NCBI RefSeq assembly: GCF_026427595.1
Contig: NZ_CP101527.1
Coordinates: 3,529,001 to 3,593,000 of the forward strand
DNA: 64,000 bases
Source of the DNA: Alkalimarinus sediminis
GTDB lineage: Bacteria; Pseudomonadota; Gammaproteobacteria; Pseudomonadales; Oleiphilaceae
Direction: 5' to 3'
The notes below the pieces were generated by a model. The model was not told where the DNA came from. It saw only the letters and a program-made list of their open reading frames with translations, and did not search any database. Positions 35,968-45,306 of the stretch are shown here, one piece after another; within the stretch, counting starts at the first letter, position 1; each line of letters starts with the position of its first letter. The translations under genes were made by a program, and so were the position numbers.

Positions 35968-37083
35968 TTATTGAAGTACGTCTGCAGCCGGTACATATTG
36001 ATACCCTAAGTCATGCGCGACCGGCTCGCAGGTAACCTGCCCTTTAAAAACATTAAGCCCGTTACAGAAGTGATGGTCATCTGTCAGTGCCTGCTGGTAT
36101 CCTTTGTTTGCCAAGGCGATCACATAGGGCAGCGTCGCATTAGTTAACGCAAATGTAGCCGTTCTTGCAACGCCACCAGGCATATTGGCAACGCAGTAAT
36201 GCACGACCCCCTCAATGGTGTAAGTAGGCTCTTGATGAGTGGTTGCTTTACTGGTTTCAAAGCACCCTCCCTGATCAATCGCCACATCAACCAACACGGA
36301 GCCGTTTTTCATCTGGGTAAGTGTTTCGCGCTTAACCAGCTTAGGAGCCGCAGCTCCAGGTACCAAGACAGCACCAATAACAAGATCCGCCTCACAAACA
36401 GAACTCTCTATCGACTCAACCGTTGAATAGAGTGTTTTGAGTTGCGGCCCATAGTGATTGTCTAGCGCTTTTAAGCGGTCGATCGAACGATCAAGCACCG
36501 TTACATCTGCACCTAGCCCCATCGCCATACGAGCGGCGTTTTCTCCTACAACACCGCCACCAATCACAACAACTTTACCCGGCTGTACACCAGGTACCCC
36601 CCCTAGCAATGTGCCGTTTCCACCCTGCGCTTTTTCGAGCGAATGGGCGCCTGCCTGTATTGCCATTCGTCCAGCCACTTCACTCATTGGAGCCAATAGT
36701 GGTAAGCCACCATGATCATCTGTTACCGTCTCATAGGCGATAGCTATTGCGCCTGACGCCACAAGCTGCTCCGTCTGCTCTGGGTCGGGTGCAAGATGAA
36801 GATAGGTAAATAGCAGTTGGCCTGGGCGCAGCATTGCACACTCTGATGGTTGCGGTTCTTTGACTTTTACCACCATCTCAGCATTGCTGTACACCTCCTC
36901 CGGGGTGTTGACTAACGTAGCACCTGCTATTTGATATAGCTCATTGGTTAGGCCAATTGCAGTGCCTCCATCTCGCTGAACTAGCACTTGATGACCTCGT
37001 TGCACTAACTCCCTAACACCTGCGGGCGTCATACCAATGCGATATTCATGATTCTTTATCTCTTTAGGTACACCAATAATCAT
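35968..37083 (-). CDS. ald: Alanine dehydrogenase
   Basis: A 371-residue NAD-dependent L-alanine dehydrogenase (alanine + NAD+ to pyruvate + ammonia). It starts with [20 protein letters not shown], which is diagnostic. Catalytic Lys75 (KVKEPQ) and His96 (YLHLA) fall at exactly the positions known for the bacterial enzyme. The Rossmann glycine loop is [15 protein letters not shown], and the Asp of VDVAIDQGG is present. Length is normal. It is convergent with acuI and divergent from the small gene at 37419. It may serve alanine catabolism or ammonia assimilation. Very sure. Confidence 0.97.
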   Translation of the reverse strand: MIIGVPKEIKNHEYRIGMTPAGVRELVQRGHQVLVQRDGGTAIGLTNELYQIAGATLVNTPEEVYSNAEMVVKVKEPQPSECAMLRPGQLLFTYLHLAPDPEQTEQLVASGAIAIAYETVTDDHGGLPLLAPMSEVAGRMAIQAGAHSLEKAQGGNGTLLGGVPGVQPGKVVVIGGGVVGENAARMAMGLGADVTVLDRSIDRLKALDNHYGPQLKTLYSTVESIESSVCEADLVIGAVLVPGAAAPKLVKRETLTQMKNGSVLVDVAIDQGGCFETSKATTHQEPTYTIEGVVHYCVANMPGGVARTATFALTNATLPYVIALANKGYQQALTDDHHFCNGLNVFKGQVTCEPVAHDLGYQYVPAADVLQ

Positions 37084-37284
37084 AGAGATACTCCTATCAA
37101 TACAGCCATGAATTATATCTCTTTGTGAAACCTCTTTGTAAAATCAGGCGTTACCATCACGCTCATTAGTTTTATATAGAGAGTATAGTAAGAGAGTGGA
37201 GAATATTACGGCTAATTTTCACCATACAGACAAAGATATTTAGCAGTTATGCTGTGGCCTTAACTTGTCATTAGAATGAGGCAG

Positions 37285-37313
37285 TCAACAACGAGCATCA
37301 ATACTGCTATAAT
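37285..37313 (+). promoter_or_regulatory. Promoter of the ART-like gene
   Basis: -35 TCAACA (4 of 6 matches) at 37285-37290 and perfect -10 TATAAT at 37308-37313, 17 bp apart. Transcription would start near 37320, which rules out the ATG at 37317 as the true start. A second TATAAT at 37370-37375 lies within the repeat. Confidence 0.6.
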
Positions 37314-37330
37314 CCGATGTTCGACGACCT

Positions 37331-37384
37331 GTTTGATGGATTTATATTTTTAAGCCCGTTTGATGGCGTTATAATGCTAAGCCC
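37331..37384 (+). repeat. 27-bp tandem duplication in a 5' leader
   Basis: Two abutting 27-bp copies (37331-37357, 37358-37384), each beginning GTTTGATGG and ending TAAGCCC, are identical at 22 of 27 positions. The second copy contains TATAAT. The duplication sits in the untranslated leader before the ART-like gene. Confidence 0.75.
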
Positions 37385-37418
37385 TGTGATGACTCTATCT
37401 TTTGGAACCCTATATCCT

Positions 37419-37985
37419 ATGACAAATATTGCAACTCCAACCTATTTACAAGATGCCAATCAATTGCTGTCTGCCGATGGATTTAAATTAACTGGGTCGT
37501 GGTATCACGGCACGGCGTCAGGCTTAACCGATGCCATTTTAGAAAAGGGTCTAATAGGCTCTGGGGACGCTGAACTTAACAAAAAAACCAAAAGCGCAAT
37601 GGCGACGATTGGTAATCGTTACACCGAGCAAAAAGAGCCTGTATTTTTAACTCAAAGCAAAGAGCTGGCTTATTATTGGGCAAACGAGAAAGCAGAACTG
37701 CGTAAAACGCGATTTGGCAGCGATGAGACCCCCGTTGTATTTGAGCTTTCGCTACCAAGCGAGTTAGCCGACAAAGTAAAAACCGATGTAGGGGCTGCCA
37801 CGATGTTAATATCTGGCAACGATCCATACATAGCGTACCTTCAGGCATTGTATTCAGACAACAACATAGAGCTACCTGAACTAGACCCGGCCAATATAGA
37901 CCGCATGGCCTATCTCAATTTACTAGGCATGGCATATTGCAGCGTTGATATCCCCGCAGAACACATTATCGTTTTGGCGGGCTAG
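37419..37985 (+). CDS. Possible ADP-ribosyltransferase-fold protein
   Basis: A 188-residue protein I do not recognise by name. I chose ATG at 37419; the same frame is open back to 37317, but promoters overlap that stretch. After a 24-residue leader comes W-Y-H-G-T-A then AILEKGLIG, the pattern at the start of the H-Y-E class of ADP-ribosyltransferase folds (KptA, DarT, PARP-like). A VFLTQSKELAYYWANE segment about 50 residues later matches the usual v-y-l-T...A-x-x-Y-A helix, and a C-terminal I-P-A-E-H-I could supply the glutamate. No signal peptide. Standing alone between ald and a sensor gene, with no visible antitoxin. Fold call is moderate; toxin or regulatory role is only a hypothesis. 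Confidence 0.6.
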   Translation: MTNIATPTYLQDANQLLSADGFKLTGSWYHGTASGLTDAILEKGLIGSGDAELNKKTKSAMATIGNRYTEQKEPVFLTQSKELAYYWANEKAELRKTRFGSDETPVVFELSLPSELADKVKTDVGAATMLISGNDPYIAYLQALYSDNNIELPELDPANIDRMAYLNLLGMAYCSVDIPAEHIIVLAG

Positions 37986-38039
37986 CCAAAGGGTTTAATA
38001 AAACAAAAGTCTGCTGATTTCAGGTCAGCGGTCGCTATT

Positions 38040-38063
38040 AAACATGGGCGATAGCCCATGTTT
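38040..38063. other. Perfect 10-bp stem-loop between convergent genes
   Basis: AAACATGGGC and GCCCATGTTT (38040-38049, 38054-38063) with loop GATA lie 55 bp past the ART-like stop and 78 bp past the end of the HD-GYP gene. There is no T-run on either side, so it may act as a structured 3' end rather than a classic terminator. Confidence 0.5.
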
Positions 38064-38140
38064 AGGTATACTTATTCGACTTATTAACGTTTCAAACGTC
38101 TAATTATTCCAACCTCTGATCTTTCGATTTAGATGTTGAT

Positions 38141-41101
38141 CTACTTTCCAACATATAACGATATATCAACCTCATCAACCTGCTCGGGTTTCAGGTATTG
38201 GTCGCCATACTGCCGATATACACCCGACGTCAAAAACAGCTCAAACAAATCAGGGTCTATATGGTTATCTTGCTTCATAAAGCCCATTATTTTAATCGCT
38301 TCGCTGAGGGTTTTCGCTTTTTTGTAGGGGCGGTCAGAAGCGGTTAAGGCTTCAAATATATCTGCTATCGCCATCATCCTTGCACTAACTGGCATATCAT
38401 CACGATGCAATCGTTTCGGGTAACCGGTGCCGTCCATCTTTTCGTGATGTCCGCCAGCTATTTCTGGAATAGCTTTCATCTGCTTTGGAAACGGTAACTT
38501 ACTCAGCATGATGATGGTCTGAGTCATATGGTTATTGATAATAAACCGTTCTTCGTCAGTGAGAGTGCCCCGCCCTATTGATAAGTTGTATACCTCACCT
38601 CGATTAAATTTATGCTCTGGCACATCCAACTTAAAGCCCCAAGGGTTATCAGGGTCCTCGTACTCGCTCGGTTCCCGCTCTATAATGTGGTCTCGCCGGT
38701 CTGACAACAGAGGCTCTTTGACGGGTAATGACGAAGAAGGAGTAGAGGCTTTTCTCTGCAACTCTTCCCACGAAACCCCAAGGCGATCATCCAGTGTTCG
38801 TAGCCATGTTCTTTTAGCAATCTGCTCCAAGCGCTCTAGTTTGTCTGGGGCCATAAACTCACCACCCAAGTTACACTCAGCAATAAAGGCAAAGTCGTCA
38901 TCTAGCGCTGCGAGCTCTTGATCAAGCGCAGGCTTCAGCGCCTCTTCGCTTGCGCCACCTGCTATGGCCTTCCAATAGGTTAGTTCTGCTTCTCGCTTGA
39001 CCACCTCAAAGCGCATTCTGATTTCATGAATACGATCATAGATTGTTTCTAACTTAGTCGACTTATCAATCACATATTCAGGTGTCGTAACCTTGCCACA
39101 GTCATGCAACCAACTCGCTATATGGAGCTCCTCCCACTGCTCCTTTTTTAAATCAAAGCTGGCAAATCGATCATCATCACTCTTACAAGCAGCTTGAGCT
39201 AGCATATTGGTCAACACTGGCACACGTTGGCAGTGGCCTCCTGTATAGGGTGACTTTTCATCAATGGCGCCAGCTATCAGCTTTATAAACGCTTCCAGTA
39301 ACTCTTTCTGTGCTTCAACCATTTGGGTGCTTTCAATGGTTAATGCGCTAAACCCTGTAACCGCTTGTACAAAGTCTAACTTCTCAGCAGACGCTACAGC
39401 ATCGCTATCCGTCAATGGGTCAAATAAGAGGCATAACATGCCTATATGTTCAAACTGTCGATTTTTAAGAGGGAATATCACAACCTTTAGTTCATCAACA
39501 CCTAGGGCATCAAGTACCTCTAACGCGCCTTTTTGATCCGCGTCGTTGTTCCCAAGTTTGATATCTCTACCGATATTAAAGGTCTTTGTCTGATGGCTTT
39601 GAACGCTTTCTCGCAACAATGCATCACTTTCAACCTCTACATCATTGAGTTGATTAGGCCTTACACCATCGTGAGTCATAAAACAGGAGGGTTTTAGTAT
39701 TTTTTCGTCTTCTGAAAGCAGGTAGACAATTGCTCCCGAGGCCGAACTAACCTGGATGGTATCACTGGTGATCTTTTCTAATAATCGCTCAAAGTCTTTC
39801 TCGCCGGCTACTGCATTAATCATCTCGATAAAGTTATGAATGGTATCTTGCATTAGCTGTATCGAGTGACCAAGATCGCTAATTTCAAGAATAAATGATT
39901 TGACCGGTACAGGTTTGCTAAAATCAAAGCGTCGAACACGGGAGGTCTGAGCTGCAAGCACTTTGAGAGGGTTAGATATTTTTGTTGCGATAAAAAGCGC
40001 TGCGGGTATCGATAAAATAATGATAAGTATGGTGATAAAGATAGATTGATCTCTCACCACTAACGCTTCAAACAATAACTCTTTAGTTGGCACCAAAATC
40101 AGCAGGCGCAATCTCAGGCTATCACTTAAATCTGCGTTTCGAGCAGCCGCTAGCCAGTCGTTACCAGTGACTTGAAAGAAATTTCCAGCTTCAGAGTACT
40201 CTGCTTCACCTTTGATAATTCGGTTTAATATCGGATTATCGAGTTCTTTGATGGACTTTATTTTGGTTACATCAAGCGAACTACTGAGCACAAAGTCTTC
40301 GTGCTCAGAGCTTGCCAGTAAACGGTTTTCACTATCCACCAGGTACAATTGAGTACCGGGTGTCACTTCACTTTGTTCAAGGGTATTTGACAAGCTATCA
40401 AGTGAGATATCAGCTGCAATAACCGCATCATCTTTAGCACTATATTTAGCTACCGTAATCCCGATTAAGCCAGAAAAATAGAACATATAAGGGTTAGTTG
40501 TAATAAGTGAGTCGCTGGCCAACGCCGCTTCATACCACTCTCTTTTTAGAGGGTCATAGGTGGTTTGCTCTAAAAACTTTACATCTAGCCGAGTTAACGA
40601 CGCATCATAGAAATATCGTTCTAAAATCCCCACCCCTGTGTCGGTCTCTATGCTATCGATAACATAAGCCGTATTAGCAGGCGCATCATACTGCTTTCTG
40701 GCATTATCGTTATCGGTTCGACGCAGAATCAACGCCTCACTATTGGCATAGCCCACCAGCATATTAATCAGTTCAGGCTTGGTTTTGAGCACGCTATCGA
40801 GCTGTTCAAGGTATACAATACGTTCCTCAAAGTTCGAAGCACTCAGCAGACCTGAAAAAGAGAGTAAATCAACGGTGGTAGTAACCGGGTGATAGGCCAT
40901 TTCAAACTTAAGAATTACATCTTGCGCGGCTCTATCAAACATCGTCTGCGCATCATCAACGATCAGTTTGGTGATTTTTTGATAATGAAAAAAACCTAAC
41001 GAAATTCCGAGCAATAGAACAAACGAAACAATCGCTACAAAAAGGTGTATTCGAATAGGGTAGCTATACAGGCCTGCCGCTGACTCATCTTTTTTACTCA
41101 C
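38141..41101 (-). CDS. dCACHE-HAMP-GAF-HD-GYP sensor phosphodiesterase with large insertion
   Basis: A 986-residue membrane sensor. Transmembrane helix 1 is at about 20-42. A periplasmic double-CACHE-like domain fills about 45-340, with helix 2 near 350-370 (IFITILIIILSIPAALFIA). HAMP is about 372-425 and GAF about 430-590. The HD-GYP module starts near 600 (FIKLIAGAIDEKSPYTGGHCQRVP). The HD pair is His666-Asp667 in WLHDCGKVTTPEY; HHEKMDGTGYP begins at 885. The HD-to-HHE distance is about 219 residues, against about 62 in the protein at 18982, so about 155 extra residues sit inside the catalytic domain. Expected activity is cyclic-di-GMP hydrolysis controlled by a small periplasmic ligand. 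Monocistronic. Family sure. Confidence 0.92.
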   Translation of the reverse strand: MSKKDESAAGLYSYPIRIHLFVAIVSFVLLLGISLGFFHYQKITKLIVDDAQTMFDRAAQDVILKFEMAYHPVTTTVDLLSFSGLLSASNFEERIVYLEQLDSVLKTKPELINMLVGYANSEALILRRTDNDNARKQYDAPANTAYVIDSIETDTGVGILERYFYDASLTRLDVKFLEQTTYDPLKREWYEAALASDSLITTNPYMFYFSGLIGITVAKYSAKDDAVIAADISLDSLSNTLEQSEVTPGTQLYLVDSENRLLASSEHEDFVLSSSLDVTKIKSIKELDNPILNRIIKGEAEYSEAGNFFQVTGNDWLAAARNADLSDSLRLRLLILVPTKELLFEALVVRDQSIFITILIIILSIPAALFIATKISNPLKVLAAQTSRVRRFDFSKPVPVKSFILEISDLGHSIQLMQDTIHNFIEMINAVAGEKDFERLLEKITSDTIQVSSASGAIVYLLSEDEKILKPSCFMTHDGVRPNQLNDVEVESDALLRESVQSHQTKTFNIGRDIKLGNNDADQKGALEVLDALGVDELKVVIFPLKNRQFEHIGMLCLLFDPLTDSDAVASAEKLDFVQAVTGFSALTIESTQMVEAQKELLEAFIKLIAGAIDEKSPYTGGHCQRVPVLTNMLAQAACKSDDDRFASFDLKKEQWEELHIASWLHDCGKVTTPEYVIDKSTKLETIYDRIHEIRMRFEVVKREAELTYWKAIAGGASEEALKPALDQELAALDDDFAFIAECNLGGEFMAPDKLERLEQIAKRTWLRTLDDRLGVSWEELQRKASTPSSSLPVKEPLLSDRRDHIIEREPSEYEDPDNPWGFKLDVPEHKFNRGEVYNLSIGRGTLTDEERFIINNHMTQTIIMLSKLPFPKQMKAIPEIAGGHHEKMDGTGYPKRLHRDDMPVSARMMAIADIFEALTASDRPYKKAKTLSEAIKIMGFMKQDNHIDPDLFELFLTSGVYRQYGDQYLKPEQVDEVDISLYVGK

Positions 41102-41215
41102 AATTATCTCGCTTTTTTATTATTGGAAAGGCAAAAGAAAACATGGATTCATTATTGTTATACCGTTTGATTGTATGTATTAACGGCCTAACCATCAATG
41201 TAAGAATGTGAGTGT

Positions 41216-42082
41216 CTACGCCTTCAACGAGCGTTTTTCAGCCTGAATATTAATATAATTGCCCAAAAACATGATGCAACCACCGAACAGTACCGCCCAA
41301 TCAAGTGGTTCGCTATATAACAGAAACCCTACCAGCGCAATCAATGGCAAGCGCATAAAGTCCATAGGCACCACCACCGACGCATCAACCAACTGCATGG
41401 CTCTGGCAATACAATAGTGGGCAGTCAATGCAGTTACTGCAACCAGAACAATCAACAACCACTCATCAATTGAAGGAACGTTAAACTCAAATATAACCCC
41501 CAATAGCCCTAGGGGAAGCTGAATAACTGTCATATAAAACAAAATACACAGAGGGCTGTCTTTACCAACGAGCGACTTGGTTTTGATGTACGCCAAACTA
41601 TAACAAAGCGCACTTAGTAACACGGCATAAGTGGCAGGTTGTATCGACTCAAAGCCGGGCCTGACGATGATTAGCATACCCACCAGACCTAGCAGAATAG
41701 CTATCCCGCGACTTTTTGTTATACGCTCTCCCAATACCAATACAGCGAGTAACGCCGTCCAAAGTGGAACGGTAAACTCAATGGCAAAAACATCAGATAG
41801 TGGAAGGTAAGCCAACCCAAAAAACCAACCAAATTGACCCCCGTAGTGGGCTAAATTTCTCACAATGTGTGTCGGCATTTGCTGAGTGCGAATAAGAGAC
41901 CACCCTTTATAGTGGATCAATACACTCAGAACCAACAGCCCAACCAGACTTCTAAAAAAAAGTATTTCGAATGTGCTGAGTGTTGCCGACAGTTCTCGTC
42001 CTGCAATAGCCATCAACATAAAAGAGAGCAACGTGCCCAACATCCAAACAACCGCAACGGTAACAGTGTTTAATTTTTTCAT
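41216..42082 (-). CDS. EamA/DMT-family inner-membrane transporter
   Basis: A 288-residue ten-helix transporter of the drug/metabolite superfamily, with two EamA repeats (about 1-135 and 145-285). Marks include LFFRSLVGLLVL in helix 2, PLWTALLAVLVLGERIT at the end of repeat 1, and VVVPMDFMRLPLIALVGFLLYSE in repeat 2. The second repeat starts ATYAVLLSALCYSLAYI. I chose ATG at 42082, immediately before the first helix; an in-frame GTG at 42115 would add 11 polar residues. Substrate cannot be read from sequence; this family exports amino acids and other metabolites. It is divergent from the solute-binding protein gene at 42184 with about 100 bp between. Confidence 0.88.
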   Translation of the reverse strand: MKKLNTVTVAVVWMLGTLLSFMLMAIAGRELSATLSTFEILFFRSLVGLLVLSVLIHYKGWSLIRTQQMPTHIVRNLAHYGGQFGWFFGLAYLPLSDVFAIEFTVPLWTALLAVLVLGERITKSRGIAILLGLVGMLIIVRPGFESIQPATYAVLLSALCYSLAYIKTKSLVGKDSPLCILFYMTVIQLPLGLLGVIFEFNVPSIDEWLLIVLVAVTALTAHYCIARAMQLVDASVVVPMDFMRLPLIALVGFLLYSEPLDWAVLFGGCIMFLGNYINIQAEKRSLKA

Positions 42083-42183
42083 TGCGTCATCGTTCCAAAA
42101 AGGTGCACGGTTCACTACAAAATCAGCTAACTCCCACTATACTTTAGGTTTAAGCTTAAATATTGCCAGAGAATGATAGATCC

Positions 42184-42987
42184 GTGATTAAAATAATAAC
42201 GATATTATCATCGCTAATTCTTTACGCTAGTGCCAGCCAGGCGTTCGGTGAGGAGGTCAACTACCTGATTGTTGAGGATTTATCGGTTCCCTTTCAAGTC
42301 ACCGAACAAGGCGAAAGCAAAGGTGGCATTATTACCGATATCGTTGATGAAGTATTTAAAGACTCGTCTTATACGGTTAAACATCATGTTTTACCACTTA
42401 ATCGACTATATAAAATGATAGAGTCTAGAGAGCTTCAGAACTGGATAGCCTATGATGCAAAAGCCTGGAACTCTCTCAGTCAGTGGGGAGAATTTGTACC
42501 CGAACCGCTGTTTTCTGTTAATCACACCTATTTAACTTGTAAAGAAAACCCTCCATTGCATTTCGAATCAGCCGACGACATCAACAATCAAAAAATCGCT
42601 ACTATCAGAGGGTTTATTAATCCCGAGCTTAGTGAGCTGGAAAAGAACGATAAGTTGAGTCTGGTCCCGGTTGATGAATACTTGCAAGGTATCAACTTGG
42701 CCGCCTTGAGCAGAGTAGATGGTTTTGTCGAGATGGAGTTGCGGATTCGTTTTAACATGCAACGTGAATCCATCAACGAACCATGCCTTAAGTTTGTCGA
42801 TATGAGTCAGATTATCCCCGCTTACTCAATCTATTTCAGTACCGATAAACACAACAATACGGGCTTAAATCAATTCGTAAATAATAGAATCAAGACACTC
42901 AAAGGAACAGGAAAAATCGACCAAATGATGGGTCAGTACACACAAACCAAACTAGGTGCGGTAGCCACAAACAACTCGCAACCCTAA
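42184..42987 (+). CDS. Periplasmic solute-binding protein, family 3-like
   Basis: A 267-residue exported protein of the SBP_bac_3 (amino-acid binding) fold. A signal peptide (IITILSSLILYASASQAFG) is followed by a diverged binding domain: GGIITDIVDEVF, LPLNRLYKMIESRELQNW, then a second lobe starting KIATIRGFINPEL and ending with the IDQMMGQYT helix typical of the family. I chose GTG at 42184 because it gives a clean signal peptide; a TTG at 42163 is in frame but would put acidic residues in front. Two cysteines (in TCKENP and PCLKF) could form a disulfide. No permease is adjacent; single proteins of this type in Oceanospirillales are often orphan sensors. Substrate unknown. Confidence 0.82.
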   Translation: MIKIITILSSLILYASASQAFGEEVNYLIVEDLSVPFQVTEQGESKGGIITDIVDEVFKDSSYTVKHHVLPLNRLYKMIESRELQNWIAYDAKAWNSLSQWGEFVPEPLFSVNHTYLTCKENPPLHFESADDINNQKIATIRGFINPELSELEKNDKLSLVPVDEYLQGINLAALSRVDGFVEMELRIRFNMQRESINEPCLKFVDMSQIIPAYSIYFSTDKHNNTGLNQFVNNRIKTLKGTGKIDQMMGQYTQTKLGAVATNNSQP

Positions 42988-43379
42988 CCTAACCAGGTTA
43001 GACGTTAATATCTAAGCTCATAAATATGATCAGCCAATAAAACACCTTCTCAAGCATGATTCTGATGCGCTTGATCCAGCCACTCCCCTTACTGAACACT
43101 TTTCACCAACCTAAATGCCGTACGAGTAGCCACCTCATTACAAGTATCGATAAAATCCAAAAAAAACAGACTATTTTACGCGTACAGACTACTTTCCTCT
43201 TCTGCATCCGGCAGCTTTTTATTACACTTGAGTCTGACTAAAATTAGATCAATATGACTTTAGCAATATTTCATGTTAGAGTAATTGCTCTATATAAGGT
43301 TTTCGCATGTTAGTATGAGTGCAACCAAGACAAGACATTGTGTTATCAAACACAGGGATTTAATAAAAGGGTTATAACG
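42988..43379. other. Intergenic region, 392 bp
   Basis: Spacer between the binding-protein gene and the iron alcohol dehydrogenase gene. A small palindrome CTAACC-a-GGTTAG lies at 42989-43001 just past the stop. CATGTTAG occurs twice (43272-43279, 43307-43314), about 100 and 65 bp before the next start, with TATATAAG between them as a possible -10. A short open frame at 43056-43241 has no ribosome site and looks random. No RNA gene seen. Confidence 0.4.
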
Positions 43380-44588
43380 ATGCTATTTTCACTTCAGGTT
43401 AAAGGTTATCAAGGTTTAATGGGGGCGATGAAATTCGCAGCGAAAGTCGTTCCAATGCCTAAACCAACATTATTCACAGGTATAGACTCTTCACTTGAAC
43501 TTTGCGATGCCATTGGTCAAATGGGTACCAAGAAAATCCTTATTGTGACCGATGCTATGCTCGTAAAGCTCGGAGTACTCGATAAAATCCAAAAGAAGTT
43601 AACCGAAAACAACATAGAATTTGTCATTTATGATGGTGTTTTACCTGACCCAACTTATGATCAGGTAGAAAATGGTCTTAACGCATACAAGCAAAACAAG
43701 TGCGAAGCGATTTTGGCTGTTGGTGGTGGCTCTCCGATTGATGCCGCAAAAGTGATTGCTGCACGTGCAACCAATAACCGTGCAATTAAAAAGCTAGCCG
43801 GTATGTTTAAAGTGTGGAGTGCACCCGCACCACTATTTGCTATTCCAACAACTGCAGGTACAGGCTCAGAAGTAACAATCGCCGCGGTTGTATCTGACCC
43901 TGTAACTCACCAGAAAACGCCACTTATCGACCCTAAGCTAGTACCGATGATGGCTGCACTAGACGCAGGCCTAATGACAGGCTTGCCAGCACCAGTTACT
44001 TCTGCCACAGGTATGGACGCACTAACCCATGCAGTAGAAGCGTTCATCTCTAAGAATGCATCTGCTGAGACAGACGGTTACGCGATTGCTGCCACTCGTC
44101 TTATTATGGAGAACCTGTCTACCGCAGTTAAAAAAGGCGATAACATTGAAGCCCGCCAGAATATGGCATTGGCTTCTTACTATGCAGGTTTGGCCTTTAC
44201 TAAAGCGAGCTTAGGCTATGTTCATGCCATCTCACATAACTTTGGTGCAAAATACTCAACCCCTCACGGGTTAGGTAATGCAATTGTTCTTCCTTATGTT
44301 CTTGACTACTCAAAAGCTGAGATCAATGAGCGCCTGGCTGAACTAGCTAAAGTCAGCGGCCTCAAAACTGGCAAAGAGAGCAACTCAGAACTAGCGCAGA
44401 AGTTTATCGACAAGATCCGCGCGATGCTTAAAGAGTTCAATATTCCTGAGAAACTAGAAGCGCTTAAGCCTGAAGATATTCCAGAAATCGCAAGGCTTGC
44501 ACTGAAAGAAGCGCATTATAACTACCCTGTACCTAAATATATGGATCAGGAAACATGCGAAGAGTTTATCAAGCAGATGGTCGCTTAG
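43380..44588 (+). CDS. Iron-containing alcohol dehydrogenase
   Basis: A 402-residue group III alcohol dehydrogenase, distinct from the enzyme at 29974. Cofactor loops are AVGGGSPIDAAKVIAA and PTTAGTGSEVT. Metal-site segments are SATGMDALTHAVEAFISKNAS and GYVHAISHNFGAKYSTPHGLGNA. A 30-residue leader (LFSLQVKGYQGLMGAMKFAAKV) precedes the catalytic fold. ATG at 43380 has AAAAGGG upstream; the frame is open 14 codons further, without a ribosome site. It is transcribed alone and ends in a strong terminator. Likely oxidises or reduces a short or medium primary alcohol or lactaldehyde; this cannot be settled by reading. Confidence 0.92.
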   Translation: MLFSLQVKGYQGLMGAMKFAAKVVPMPKPTLFTGIDSSLELCDAIGQMGTKKILIVTDAMLVKLGVLDKIQKKLTENNIEFVIYDGVLPDPTYDQVENGLNAYKQNKCEAILAVGGGSPIDAAKVIAARATNNRAIKKLAGMFKVWSAPAPLFAIPTTAGTGSEVTIAAVVSDPVTHQKTPLIDPKLVPMMAALDAGLMTGLPAPVTSATGMDALTHAVEAFISKNASAETDGYAIAATRLIMENLSTAVKKGDNIEARQNMALASYYAGLAFTKASLGYVHAISHNFGAKYSTPHGLGNAIVLPYVLDYSKAEINERLAELAKVSGLKTGKESNSELAQKFIDKIRAMLKEFNIPEKLEALKPEDIPEIARLALKEAHYNYPVPKYMDQETCEEFIKQMVA

Positions 44589-44611
44589 TGAAATAGCTTA
44601 AAAAGACTAAT

Positions 44612-44650
44612 AAGGGCGAGTGGGTTTAATTATCCACTCGCCCTTTTTTA
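44612..44650 (+). terminator. Strong rho-independent terminator
   Basis: A 12-bp stem AAGGGCGAGTGG/CCACTCGCCCTT (44612-44623, 44634-44645) with a 10-nt loop and T-run follows the alcohol dehydrogenase gene. Confidence 0.95.
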
Positions 44651-44743
44651 TGTTAAAAACCAGTATGTTTTACAATCTTTTAAAACACTCTATGCTAAAA
44701 ACAGTTAACATATTTACGACATTAAATTAGTTGAGATGTTTTT

Positions 44744-45271
44744 GTGGTAAACAAGACTAACTTTATCAACGCTTCAAATAACCAAGGCTTTACACTGATT
44801 GAGCTCGTTATCGTTGTAGTGATTTTAGGTATATTGGCTGTATTCGCGTTACCTAGGTTCGCAGATCTCGGGGAAGAAGCTCAACGCTCATCAGTGGAAG
44901 CAACGGGAGCTGCGTTTGACGTAGGGGTAAGAGGTGTTCATCTGCAATGGAATGCAGCAGGTAGCCCAGGAGCCGTACAAGACTTTATAAAGATCAGCGA
45001 CCCTCTCGTTCTCGGAGACCTTAGTGTCAACGCTGCAGGGTGGCCTGCAGACACCAGAGGAGTATCCTTAACACTTAACAGTCAGGCAGACTGCATCGAT
45101 GTTTGGCGTGCCGTACTGACCAGTAGCTCCGAACAAGTTAGTAGCAGTACAGACCGTGATTACCAAGCCATCTATAACGGCTCTAATCGTTGCACCTACA
45201 TCTACCAACAGAACACCGCATTTACCATTCAGTACAATTCAAATACGGGCGAAGTCGTCACTAATACATAA
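44744..45271 (+). CDS. Type IV/MSHA-like prepilin
   Basis: A 175-residue class IV-a type prepilin. The leader ends NNQG and is cut before FTLIELVIVVVILGILA; Phe+1 and Glu+5 are in place. The mature part is an N-terminal membrane helix followed by a globular head, with a disulfide candidate (Cys in DCIDVW and RCTYIY), typical of MshA-like pilins. It starts with GTG at 44744; GAGAT lies upstream. No pilus assembly genes are adjacent, so it is a lone structural or accessory pilin dependent on a distant machine. Prepilin identity is sure; MshA-like is by resemblance. Confidence 0.9.
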   Translation: MVNKTNFINASNNQGFTLIELVIVVVILGILAVFALPRFADLGEEAQRSSVEATGAAFDVGVRGVHLQWNAAGSPGAVQDFIKISDPLVLGDLSVNAAGWPADTRGVSLTLNSQADCIDVWRAVLTSSSEQVSSSTDRDYQAIYNGSNRCTYIYQQNTAFTIQYNSNTGEVVTNT

Positions 45272-45306
45272 AACGACCTAACTCCCCGTCAGCTTATGTA
45301 CCGAAC

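Noticed and set aside
34955-37083. A DMSP/acrylate catabolic cluster around acuI
   Set aside because: Only acuI is present; its neighbours ald and the DUF998 gene are not part of known DMSP clusters.
37317-37418. Upstream extension of the ART-like gene (34 codons)
   Set aside because: A good promoter ends at 37313 and the stretch is mostly a tandem duplication; the start at 37419 gives a normal leader.
43056-43241. Short open frame before the iron alcohol dehydrogenase
   Set aside because: No ribosome site and no recognisable sequence; likely chance.
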